A stretch of 64,000 bases of DNA, from NCBI RefSeq assembly GCF_026212465.1, contig NC_080061.1, positions 21,069,695 to 21,133,694 on the forward strand. Direction: 5' to 3'. The notes beneath the pieces were generated by a model that was not told the origin of the DNA, did no database searches, and saw only the letters and a program-made list of their open reading frames with translations. Position 1 is the first letter of the stretch; the number at the start of each line of letters is the position of its first letter. Positions 1 to 10,615 of the stretch are shown here, piece by piece. The stretch is from Amaranthus tricolor. Its lineage: Eukaryota > Streptophyta > Magnoliopsida > Caryophyllales > Amaranthaceae. Both the position numbers and the translations under genes were made by a program.

Positions 1-306
1 TCGTTCATTCTTCATTGATCATTGCTCCTTGTTCATTATGCATCGTTCATTCTTCATTGATCATTGATCCTTGTTCATTCATCATCGTTCATTCTTCAAT
101 GATCAATTATCCTTGTACATTCTTCATCGTTCATTCTTCATTGATCATTAATCCTTGTTCATTCTTCATCGTTCATTCTTCAATGTTCATTGATCCATGT
201 TCATTATTCATCGATCATTGTTCAACCATCATTGATCCTTGTTTATTATGCATCAATTTATTCTTCATTGATCATTGATCCTTGTTCATTCTTCATCGTT
301 TATTCT

Positions 307-320
307 TCAATGATCATTGA
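307..320. repeat. Example of the 14-bp perfect palindrome in M-type monomers
   Basis: TCAATGATCATTGA equals its own reverse complement. It spans the end of heptamer 4, heptamer 5 and the first base of heptamer 6, and recurs in a large share of monomers throughout the window. The L-type monomer has T instead of A at one position and keeps only the inner 6-bp TGATCA. The repeat could bind a dimeric protein or be fixed simply because it is part of the amplified unit; nothing here decides between these. Confidence 0.92.
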
Positions 321-1020
321 TCCTTGTACATTCTTCATTGTTCATTCTTCAATGATCATTGATCCTTGTTCATTATTCATCGTTCATTCTTCATTGATCA
401 TTGATGCTTGTTCGTTATTCATAAATCTTTGTTTAATGATCATTGATCCTTGTTCATTATTCATCGTTCATTCTTCATTGATCATTGATCCTTGTTCATT
501 CTTCATCGTTCATTCTTCAACGATCATTGATCCTTGTTCATTTTTGATCGATCATTGTTCATTTTTCATCGATCATTCTTCATTGACTTTTGATCCTTGT
601 TCATTCTTCTTCGTTCATTCTTCATTGATCATGGATCCTTGTACATTCTTCATCATTCATTCTTCAATGATCATTGATCCTTGTTGATTATTCATCAATC
701 ATTGTTCAAAGATCATTGATCCTTGTTCATTATGCATCAATTTATTCTTCATTGATCCTCGATTTTTGTTCATTCTTCATCGTTCATTCTTCAATGATAA
801 TTGATCCTTGTACATTCTTCATCGTTTATTCTTCAATGATCATTGATCCTTTTTCATTTTTCATCATTCATTCTTCATTGATGATTGATCCTTTTTCATT
901 CTTCATCGTTCATTCTTTAATGATCCTTGATCCTTGTTCATTATTCATCAATCATTGTTCAATGATTATTGATCCTTGTTCATTATTCATCGTTCATTCT
1001 TCATTGATCATTGATCCTTG

Positions 1021-1272
1021 TTCATTCTTAATCGTTCATTCTTCAATGATCATTGATCCTTGTTCATTATTCATCGATCATTGTTCAATGATGATTGATC
1101 CTTGTTCATTATTAATCATTCATTCCTCAATGATCATTGATCCTTGTTCATTCTTAATCGTTCATTCTTCAATGATCATTGATCCTTGTTCATTATTCAT
1201 CGATCATTGTTCAATGATGATTGATCCTTGTTCATTATTAATCATTCATTCCTCAATGATCAATAATCCTTG
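1021..1272 (+). repeat. 126-bp tandem duplication (two copies)
   Basis: The three-monomer stretch beginning TTCATTCTTAATCG at 1021 begins again at 1147, exactly 126 bp (3 x 42) later, with the same ATTAATCATTCATTCCTC variant in each copy. The matching HOR copy near 5560-5660 has only one such unit. This is most simply an unequal exchange in copy 1 or a loss in copy 2. Confidence 0.88.
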
Positions 1273-1417
1273 TTCATTCTTCATCGTTCATTCTTCATTC
1301 ATCATTGATGCTTGTTCATTCTTCAATGATCATTGATCCTTTTAATTCTTCAACGCTCATTCTTCAATGATTATTGATCCTTGTTCATTATTCATCGTTC
1401 ATTCTTCATTGATCATT

Positions 1418-1459
1418 GATCCTTGTTCATTCTTCATCGTTCATTCTTCAATGATCATT
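1418..1459 (+). repeat. Reference 42-bp monomer, palindrome-bearing (M) type
   Basis: This unit, counted from one GATCCTTG to the base before the next, matches the apparent consensus. Two common classes differ by one base in the fourth heptamer. TTCATTG gives the L class (read as SSLIID in the open frame) and TTCAATG gives the M class (SSMIID). The third heptamer junction, the TTCATTATTCATCG variant and the ATTATGCATC variant are other common diagnostic positions used to recognise blocks. No function is assigned. Confidence 0.93.
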
Positions 1460-1522
1460 GATCCTTGTTCTTTCTTCATCGTTCATTCTTCCACGATCAT
1501 TGATCCTTGTTCATTTTTCATC

Positions 1523-1540
1523 GATCATTGTTCAATGATC
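1523..1540. repeat. Example of the 18-bp inverted repeat (8-bp arms, TT centre)
   Basis: GATCATTGTTCAATGATC has perfect 8-bp arms separated by TT. It occurs where a monomer carrying CGATCATTG is followed by an M-type TTCAATGATC, a combination repeated many times across the array (read as DHCSMIID in the open frame). It overlaps the 14-bp palindrome that follows, so these places have two adjacent dyads sharing an arm. Confidence 0.9.
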
Positions 1541-2011
1541 ATTGATCCTTGTTCATTATTCATCGATCATTGTTCAATGATCATTCATCCTTGTTCATTC
1601 TTCATTGTTAATTCTTCAACGATCATTGATCCTTGTTCATTATGCATCAATTCATTCTTCATTGACTTTTGATCCTTGTTCATTCTTCATCGTTCATTCT
1701 TCATTGATCATGGATCCTTGTACATTCTTCATCGTTCATTCTTCAATGATCATTGATCCTTATCATTATTCGTCGTTCATTCTGCATTAATCATTGATCC
1801 TTGTTCATTCTTCATCGTTCATTCTTCAATGATCATTGATCCTTGTTGATTATTCATCAATCATTGTTCAAAGATCATTGATGCTTGTTCATTATGCATC
1901 AATTTATTCTTCATTGATAATCGATCCTTGTTCATTCTTCATCGTTCATTCTTTAATGATCATTGATCCTTGTACATTCTTCATCGTTTATTCTTCAATG
2001 ATCATTGATCC

Positions 2012-2020
2012 TTTTTTTTT
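2012..2020 (+). other. T9 run, private marker of the left-edge HOR
   Basis: A run of nine T interrupts the usual GATCCTTTTTCATTTTT variant. The same run is at 6411-6419, exactly 4399 bp later, and I saw it nowhere else. It marks the two left-edge HOR copies as sister units. Confidence 0.9.
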
Positions 2021-2429
2021 ATTTTTCATCGTTCATTCTTCATTGATCATTGATCCTTTTTCATTCTTCATCGTTCATTCTTCAATGATCCTTGATCCTT
2101 GTTCATTATTCATCAATCATTGTTCAATGATCATTGATCCTTGTTAATTATTCATCGTTCATTCTTCAATGATCATTGATTCTTGTACATTCCTCATCGT
2201 TCTTTTGTCAACGGTCATTGGTCCTTGTTCATTATTCGTTGTTCATTCTTCATTGATCATTGATCCTTGTTCATTCTTAATCGTTCATTCTTCAATGATC
2301 ATTGATGCTTGTTCATTATTCATCGATCATTGTTCAATGATGATTGATCCTTGTTCATTATTAATCATTCATTCCTCAATGATCAATTATCCTTGTTCAT
2401 TCTTCATCGTTCATTCTTCATTGATCATT

Positions 2430-2457
2430 GATCCTTGTTCATTCTTCAATGATCATT
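2430..2457 (+). repeat. 28-bp short monomer (four heptamers)
   Basis: Here GATCCTTGTTCATTCTTCAA runs directly into TGATCATT and the next unit starts after 28 bp instead of 42, a loss of exactly two heptamers. The same short unit precedes the TTTTAATTCTTCAACGCTC marker in almost every HOR copy, for example near 5722, 6839, 9899, 12038 and 17440. In the open frame it is read as SFFNDH followed by a stop. Confidence 0.9.
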
Positions 2458-2839
2458 GATCCTTTTAATTCTTCAACGCTCATTCTTCAATGATCATTGA
2501 TCCTTGTTCATTGTTCATCGTTCATTCTTAATTCATTGATCATTGATCCTTGTTCATTCTTCATCGTTCATTCTTCAATGATCATTGATCCTTGTTCTTT
2601 CTTCATCGTTCATTCTTCCACGATCATTGATCCTTGTTCATCATTCATCGTTCATTGTTCAATGATCATTGATCCTTGTACATTCTTGTTAGTCCATTCG
2701 TCAATGGTCATTGATCCTTGTTCATTATTCATCGTTCAATCTTCATTGATCATTGATCCTTGTTCATTCTTCATCGTTCATTCTTCATTGACCATTGATC
2801 CTTGTTCTTTCCTCATCGTTCATTCTTCAATGATCATTG

Positions 2840-3706
2840 ATCCTTGTAGATTCTTCATCGTTCATTCTTCATTGATCATTAATCCTTGTTCATTATGCAT
2901 CGTTCATTCTACATTGATCATTGATCCTTGTTCATTCTTCATCGATCCTTGTTTATTGTTCGTCGTTCATTCTTTATTGATCGTTGTTCCTTGTTTATTT
3001 TTCATCGTATATTCTTTCTTGATCATTGATCCTTGTTCATTCTTCATCGTTCATTCTTCAATGATCATAGATCCTTCTTCATTATTCATCGTTCATTCTT
3101 CATTCATCATTGATCCTTGTTCATTGTTCATCGTTCATTCTTCAACGATCATTGATCCGTGTTCATTTTTCATCGTTCATTCTTCATTGATCATTGATCC
3201 TTGTTCATTCTTTATTGTTCATTCTTCAACGATCATGGATCCTTGTTCATTTTTCATCGATCATTGTTCATTTTTCATCGATCATTGTTGAATGATCATT
3301 GATCCTTGTTCATTATTCATCGATCATTGTTCAATGATCGTTGATCCTTGTTCATTATTCATCGTTCATTCTTCAATGATCATTGATTCTTGTACATTCT
3401 TGATCGTTCATTCGTCAATGGTCATTGATCCATGTACATTCTTCATCGTTCATTCTTCATTGATCATTAATCCTTGTTCATTATGCATCGTTCATTCTTC
3501 ATTGATCATTGATCCTTGTTCATTCTTCATCGATCCTTGTTTATTGTTCGTCGTTCATTCTTCATTGATCGTTGATCCTTGTTTATTTGTCATCGTATAT
3601 TCTTTCTTAATCATTGATCCTTGTTCATTCTTCATCGTTCATTCTTCAATGATCATAGATCCTTCTTCGTTATTCATCGTTCATTCTTCATTGATCATTG
3701 ATCCTT
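2840..3706 (+). repeat. About 280-bp segment repeated at 588-bp spacing
   Basis: The segment at about 2840-3118 recurs at about 3428-3706. Shared rare variants (AATCCTTG at 2881 and 3469; ATCGATCCTTG at 2941 and 3529; ATAGATCCTTC near 3067 and 3655) fix the offset at 588 bp, which is 14 x 42. Each copy contains a 21-bp half monomer where CATC is followed directly by GATCCTTGTTTATTG. The sequence between the two copies is different. Confidence 0.85.
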
Positions 3707-4549
3707 GTTCTTTCTTCATCGTTCATTCTTTAATGATCATTGATCCATGTACATTCTTCATCGTTCATTCTTCATTGATCATTGATCCTTGTTCATTCAT
3801 CATCGTTCATTCTTCAATGATCATTGATCCTTGTACATTCTTCATCGTTCATTCTTCATTGATCATTGATCCTTGTTCATTCTTCATCGTTCATTCTTCA
3901 ACGATCATTGATCCTTGTTCATTATTCATTGATCATTGTTCAACGATCATTGATCCTTGTTCATTATGCATCAATTTATTCTTCATTGATCATTGATCCT
4001 TGTTCATTCTTCATCGTTCGATCTTCAATGATCATTGATCCTTTTTGCATTCTTCATTGTTCATTCTTCAATGATCATTGATGCTTGTTCATTATTCATC
4101 AATCATTGTTTAATGATCATTGATCCTTGTTCATTATTCATCGTTCATTGTTCAATGATCAATGATCCTTGTACATTCTTCATCGTTCATACTTCATTCA
4201 TCATTGATCCTTGTTCATTGTTCATCGTTCATTCTTCAACGATCATTAATCCTTGTTCATTTTTCATCGTTCATTCTTCATTGATCATTGATCCTTGTTC
4301 ATTCTTCATTGTTCATTCTTCAACGATCATTGATCCTTGTTTATTTTTCATCGATCATTGTTCATTTTTCATAGATCATTGTTGAATGATCATTGATCCT
4401 TGTTCATTATTCATCGATCATTGTTCAATGATCGTAGATCCTTGTTCATTATTCATCGTTCATTCTTCAATGATCATTGATTCTTGTACATTCTTGATCG
4501 TTCATTCGTCAATGGTCATTGATCCATGTACATTCTTCATCGTTCAATC
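3100..4549 (+). repeat. About 350-bp segment repeated at 1094-bp spacing
   Basis: The stretch at about 3100-3455 matches 4194-4549 at an offset of 1094 bp (26 x 42 plus 2). TCATTGATCCTTGTTCATTG at 3107 is found again at 4201, and both copies hold the 63-bp long monomer, the ATTGTTGAATG junction and the GATTCTTGTACATTCTTGATCG variant. It shows that the left-edge HOR was itself built from smaller duplications. Confidence 0.82.
3238..3300 (+). repeat. 63-bp long monomer (nine heptamers)
   Basis: GATCC at 3238 is followed by the next unit start at 3301. The extra 21 bp is a repeat of the TTCATTTTTCATCGATCATTG part, so the gain is exactly three heptamers. The same form is near 4332-4395 in the 1094-bp sister copy. 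Confidence 0.9.
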
Positions 4550-7045
4550 TTCATTGATCATTGCTCCTTGTTCATTATGCATCGTTCATTCTTCATTGAT
4601 CATTGATCCTTGTTTATTCATCATCGTTCATTCTTCAATGATCATTGATCCTTGTACATTCTTCATCGTTCATTCTTCATTGATCATTAATCCTTGTTCA
4701 TTCTTCATCGTTCATTCTTCAATGTTCATTGATCCTTGTTCATTATTCATCGATCATTGTTCAACCATCATTGATCCTTGTTCATTATGCATCAATTTAT
4801 TCTTCATTGATCATTGATCCTTGTTCATTCTTCATCGTTTATTCTTCAATGATCATTGATCCTTGTACATTCTTCATTGTTCATTCTTCAATGATCATTG
4901 ATCCTTGTTCATTATTCATCGTTCATTCTTCATTCATCATTGATGCTTGTTCATTATTCATCAATCTTTGTTTAATGATCATTGATCCTTGTTCATTATT
5001 CATCGTTCATTCTTCATTGATCATTGATCCTTGTTCATTCTTCATCGTTCATTCTTCAACGATCATTGATCCTTGTTCATTTTTGATCGATCATTGTTCA
5101 TTTTTCATCGATCATTCTTCATTGACTTTTGATCCTTGTTCATTCTTCTTCGTTCATTCTTCATTGATCATGGATCCTTGTACATTCTTCATCATTCATT
5201 CTTCAATGATCATTGATCCTTGTTGATTATTCATCAATCATTGTTCAAAGATCATTGATCCTTGTTCATTATGCATCAATTTATTCTTCATTGATCATCG
5301 ATCTTTGTTCATTCTTCATCATTCATTCTTCAATGATAATTGATCCTTGTACATTCTTCATCGTTTATTCTTCAATGATCATTGATCCTTTTTCATTTTT
5401 CATCATTCATTCTTCATTGATGATTGATCCTTTTTCATTCTTCATCGTTCATTCTTTAATGATCCTTGATCCTTGTTCATTATTCATCAATCATTGTTCA
5501 ATGATCATTGATCCTTGTTCATTATTCATCGTTCATTCTTCATTGATCATTGATCCTTGTTCATTCTTAATCGTTCATTCTTCAATGATCATTGATCCTT
5601 GTTCATTATTCATCGATCATTGTTCAATGATGATTGATCCTTGTTCATTCTTCATTGATCATTGATCCTTGTTCATTCTTCATCGTTCATTCTTCATTCA
5701 TCATTGATCCTTGTTCATTCTTCAATGATCATTGATCCTTTTAATTCTTCAACGCTCATTCTTCAATGATTATTGATCCTTGTTCATTATTCATCGTTCA
5801 TTCTTCATTGATCATTGATCCTTGTTCATTCTTCATCGTTCATTCTTCAATGATCATTGATCCTTGTTCTTTCTTTATCGTTCATTCTTCCACGATCATT
5901 GATCCTTGTATATTTTTCATCGATCATTGTTCAATGATCATTGATCCTTGTTCATTATTCATCGATCATTGTTCAATGATCATTCATCCTTGTTCATTCT
6001 TCATTGTTAATTCTTCAACGATCATTGATCCTTGTTCATTATGCATCAATTCATTCTTCATTGACTTTTGATCCTTGTTCATTCTTCATCGTTCATTCTT
6101 CATTGATCATGGATCCTTGTACATTCTTCATCGTTCATTCTTCAATGATCATTGATCCTTATCATTATTCGTCGTTCATTCTGCATTAATCATTGATCCT
6201 TGTTCATTCTTCATCGTTCATTCTTCAATGATCATTGATCCTTGTTGATTATTCATCAATCATTGTTCAAAGATCATTGATGCTTGTTCATTATGCATCA
6301 ATTTATTCTTCATTGATCATCGATCCTTGTTCATTCTTCATCATTCATTCTTTAATGATCATTGATCCTTGTACATTCTTCATCGTTTATTCTTCAATGA
6401 TCATTGATCCTTTTTTTTTATTTTTCATCGTTCATTCTTCATTGATCATTGATCCTTTTTCATTCTTCATCGTTCGTTCTTCAATGATCCTTGATCCTTG
6501 TTCATTATTCATCAATCATTGTTCAATGATCATTGATCCTTGTTAATTATTCATCGTTCATTCTTCAATGATCATTGATTCTTGTACATTCCTCATCGTT
6601 CTTTCGTCAATGGTCATTGGTCCTTGTTCATTATTCGTTGTTCATTCTTCATTGATCATTGATCCTTGTTCATTCTTAATCGTTCATTCTTCAATGATCA
6701 TTGATCCTTGTTAATTATTCATCGATCATTGTTCAATGATGATTGATCCTTGTTCATTATTAATCATTCATTCCTTAATGATCAGTTATCCTTGTTCATT
6801 CTTCATCGTTCATTCTTCATTGATCATTGATCCTTGTTCATTCTTCAATGATCATTGATCCTTTTAATTCTTCAACGCTCATTCTTCAATGATCATTGAT
6901 CCTTGTTCATTGTTCATCGTTCATTCTTAATTCATTGATCATTGATCCTTGTTCATTCTTCATCGTTCATTCTTCAATTATCATTGATCCTTGTTCTTTC
7001 TTCATCATTCATTCTTCCACGATCATTGATCCTTGTTCATTATTC
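4540..7045 (+). repeat. Left-edge HOR, copy 2
   Basis: This copy is the partner of positions 1-2645, first at 4539 bp and, past about 5650, at 4399 bp. Similarity ends near 7045. There copy 1 continues with a CATCATTCATCGTTCATTG variant while copy 2 changes to CATTATTCATCGTTCATTCATCAACG. It includes the T9 run at 6411 and the A'-like TTGACTTTTGATCC marker near 6061. Confidence 0.85.
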
Positions 7046-7237
7046 ATCGTTCATTCATCAACGATCATTGATCCTTGTTCATTATTCATCGATCATTGTT
7101 CAATGATCATTCATCCTTGTTCATTATTCATCGTTCATTCTTCAATGATCATTTATCCTTGTTCATTCTTCATCATTAATTCTTCAATGATCATTGATCC
7201 TTGTACATTCTTCATTGTTCATTCTTCAATGATCATT

Positions 7238-7293
7238 GATCCTTGTTCATTATTGATCGTTCATTCTTCATCGTTCATTCTTCAATGATCATT
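7238..7293 (+). repeat. 56-bp long monomer (eight heptamers)
   Basis: The unit starting GATCC at 7238 is followed by the next start (GATCG) at 7294. The extra 14 bp is a second TTCATTCTTCATCG. This form closes block E in nearly every later HOR copy (near 17840, 21167, 28890, 35307, 41471, 44779, 46819, 49793 and 52458), so it is an inherited HOR marker. Confidence 0.9.
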
Positions 7294-7420
7294 GATCGTT
7301 GTTGATTATTCATCGATCATTGTTCAACGATCATTGATCCTTGTTCATTATGCATCAATTTATTATTCATTGATAATTGATCCTTGTTCATTATTCATCG
7401 TTCATTCTTCAATGATCATT

Positions 7421-7469
7421 TATTCTTGTACATTCCTCATCGTTCTTTCGTTAATGGTCATTGGTCATT
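7421..7469 (+). repeat. 49-bp monomer with one extra heptamer
   Basis: The sequence AATGGTCATTGGTCATTGG contains one more GTCATTG than the usual AATGGTCATTGG form, lengthening the unit from 42 to 49 bp. The same extra heptamer is near 29097-29112. Most other F blocks (18040, 21370, 41670, 45000 regions) have only one copy. Confidence 0.86.
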
Positions 7470-10400
7470 GGTCCTTGTTCATTATTCATCGTTCATTCTT
7501 CATTGATCATTGATCCTTGTTCATTCTTAATCGTTCATTCTTCAATGATCATTGATCCTTTTAATTCTTCAACGCTCATTCTTCAATGATCATTGATCCT
7601 TGTTCATTATTCATCGTTCATTCTTCAATGATCATTTATCCTTGTTCATTCTTCATCATTAATTCTTCAATGATCATTTGATCCTTGTACATTCTTCATT
7701 GTTCATTCTTCAATGATCATTGATCCTTGTTCATTATTGATCGTTCATTCTTCATCGTTCATTCTTCAATGATCATTGACCGTTGTTGATTATTTATCGA
7801 TCATTGTTCAACGATCATTCATCCTTGTTCATTATGCATAAATTTATTCTTCATTGATTATTGATCCTTGTTCATTCTTCATCGTTCATTCTTCATGGAT
7901 CATGGATCCTTCTAGATTCTTCATCGTTCATTGTTCAATGATCATTGATCCTTATCATTATTCGTCGTTCATTCTTCATTGATACATTGATCCTTGTGAA
8001 AAGATCATTGATCCTTGTTCATTATGCATCAATTCATTCTTCATTGATCATTGATCCTTGTTCATTCTTCATCGTTCATTCTTCAATGATCATTGATCCT
8101 TGTTGATTATTCATCGATCATTGTTCAACGATCATTGATCCTTGTTCATTATGCATCAATTCATTCTTCATTGACTTTTGATCCTTGTTCATTCTTCATC
8201 GTTCATTCTTTATTGATCATGGATCCTTGTACATTCTTCATCGTTCATTCTTCAATGATCATTGATCCTTATCATTATTCGTCTTTCATTCTGCATTAAT
8301 CATTGATCCTTGTTCTATTTTCATCGTTCATTCTTCAATGATCATTTATCCTTGTTGATTATTCATCGATCATTGTTCAAAGATCATCGATCCTTGTTCA
8401 TTATGCATAAATTCGTTCTTCATTGATCATTGATCCTTGTACATTCTTCATCGTTTATTCTTCAATGATCATTGATCGTTTATCATTTTTCATCGTTAGT
8501 TCTTCATTGATCATTGATCCTTTTTCATTCTTCAACGTTCATTCTTCAATGATCCTTGATCCTTGTTTATTATTCATCAATCATTGTTCAATGATCATTG
8601 ATCCTTGTACATTTTTCATCGTTTATTCGTAAATGGTCATTGATCCTTGTTCATTATTCATCGTTCATTCTTCATTGATCATCGATCCTTCTTCATTCTT
8701 AATCATTCATTCGTCATTGATCATTGATCCTTGTTCTTTCTTCATCGTTCATTCTTCAATAATCATTGATCCTTGTACATTCATCATCGATCATTCTTCG
8801 TTCATCATTGATCCTTGTTCATTATGCTTCGTTAATTCTTCATTGATCATTGATGCTTGTTCATTATTCATCAATCTTTGTTTAATGATCATTGATCCTT
8901 GTTCATTATTCATCGTTGATTGTTCAATGATCAATGATCCTTGTACATTCTTCATCGTTCATTCTTCATTGATCATTGATCCTTGTTCATTCTTCATCGT
9001 TCATACTTCAACGATCATTGATCCTTGTTCATTTTTCATCGTTCATTCTTCATTGATCATTGATCCTTGTTCATTCTTCATCGTTCATTCTTCAACGACC
9101 AGTGATCCTTGTTCATTTTTGATCGATCATTGTTCATTTTTCATCGATCATTGTTCAATGATCATTGATCCTTGTTCATTATGCATCAATTCATTCTTCA
9201 TTGACTTTTGATCCTTGTTCATTCTTCTTCGTTCATTCTTCATTGATCATGGATCCTTGTACATTCTTCATCGTTCATTCTTCAATGATCATTGATCCTT
9301 ATCATTATTCGTCGTTCATTCTGCATTATACATTGATCCTTGTTCATTCTTTATCGTTCATTCTTCAATGATCATTGATCCTTGTTGATTATTCATCAAT
9401 CATTGTTCAAAGATCATTGATCCTTGTTCATTATGCATCAATTTATTCTTCATTGATCATCGATCTTTGTTCATTCTTCATCGTTCATTCTTCAATGATA
9501 ATTGATCCTTGTACATTCTTCATCGTTTATTCTTCAATGATCATTGATCCTTTTTCATTTTTCATCATTCATTCTTCATTGATGATTGATCCTTATTCAT
9601 TCTTCATCGTTCATTCTTCAATGATCCTTGATCCTTGTTCATTATTCATCAATCATTGTTCAATGATCATTGATCCTTGTTCATTATTCATCGTTCATTC
9701 TTCATTGATCATTGATCCTTGTTCATTCTTAATCGTTCATTCTTCAACGATCATTGATCCTTGTTCATTATTCATCGATCATTGTTCAATGATGATTGAT
9801 CCTTGTTCATTATTAATCATTCATTCCTCAATGATTAATTATACTTGTTCAATCTTCATCGTTCATTCTTCATTGATCATTGATCCTTGTTCATTCTTCA
9901 ATGATCATTGATCCTTTTAATTCTTCAACGCTCATTCTTCAATGATTATTGATCCTTGATCATTATTCATCGTTCATTCTTCATTGATTATTGATCCTTG
10001 TTCATTCTTCATCGTTCATTCTTCAATGATCATTGATCCTTGTTGATTATTCATCGATCATTGTTCAACGATCATTGATCCTTGTTCATTATGCATCAAT
10101 TCATTCTTCATTGACTTTTGATCCTTGTTCATTATTCATCGTTCATTCTTCATTGATTATTGATCCTTGTTCATTCTTCATCGTTCATTCTTCAATGATC
10201 ATTGATCCTTGTTGATTATTCATCGATCATTGTTCAACGATCATTGATCCTTGTTCATTATGCATCAATTCATTCTTCATTGACTTTTGATCCTTGTTCA
10301 TTCTTCATCGTTCATTCTTCAATGATCATTGAACCTTATCATTATTCGTCTTTCATTCTGCATTAATCATTGATCCTTGTTCATTTTTCATCGTTCATTC

Positions 10401-10615
10401 TTCAATGATCATTGATCCTTGTTGATTATTCATCGATCATTGTTCAAAGATCATCGATCCTTGTTCATTATGCATAAATTCATTCTTCAATTATCATTGA
10501 TCCTTGTTCATTCTTCATCGTTCATTCTTCAATGATCATTGATCCTTATACATTCTTCATCGTTTATTCTTCAATGATCATTGATCGTTTCTAATTTTTC
10601 ATCGTTAGTTCTTCA

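Larger units (their letters stand above)
1..4539 (+). repeat. Left-edge HOR, copy 1 (4.5 kb, truncated by window start)
   Basis: Positions from about 1 to 1250 match positions 4540 onward at a constant offset of 4539 bp; for example the rare ATTGCTCC variant is at 21 and again at 4560. From about 1340 to 2645 the offset is 4399 bp because the second copy lacks roughly 140 bp. This copy holds D-like (about 674) and A'-like (about 1605) blocks also seen further right, and ATTATGCATCG variants that are otherwise typical of the right end of the window. The part from 2645 to 4539 contains its own smaller duplications. Confidence 0.85.
7046..10615 (+). repeat. Mosaic satellite stretch between HOR domains
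   Basis: Blocks that become regular further right appear here singly: F at about 7292, A' at about 8093, part of B at about 8423, C at about 8633, D at about 9375 and an A' fragment at about 10033. The C block matches the one at 11284 at 2651 bp. Near 7982 a GTGAAAAGATC form resembles the GTTAAAAGATC marker of the E-F-A-B-D' HOR but has G for T. I could not fit this stretch to a regular period. Confidence 0.75.

Noticed and set aside
2012..2020. T9 run as a transcription terminator or poly(A) tail of a retroelement
   Set aside because: No gene precedes it, no retroelement sequence flanks it, and the flanks are ordinary monomers. It is best explained as slippage in an existing T-rich variant.
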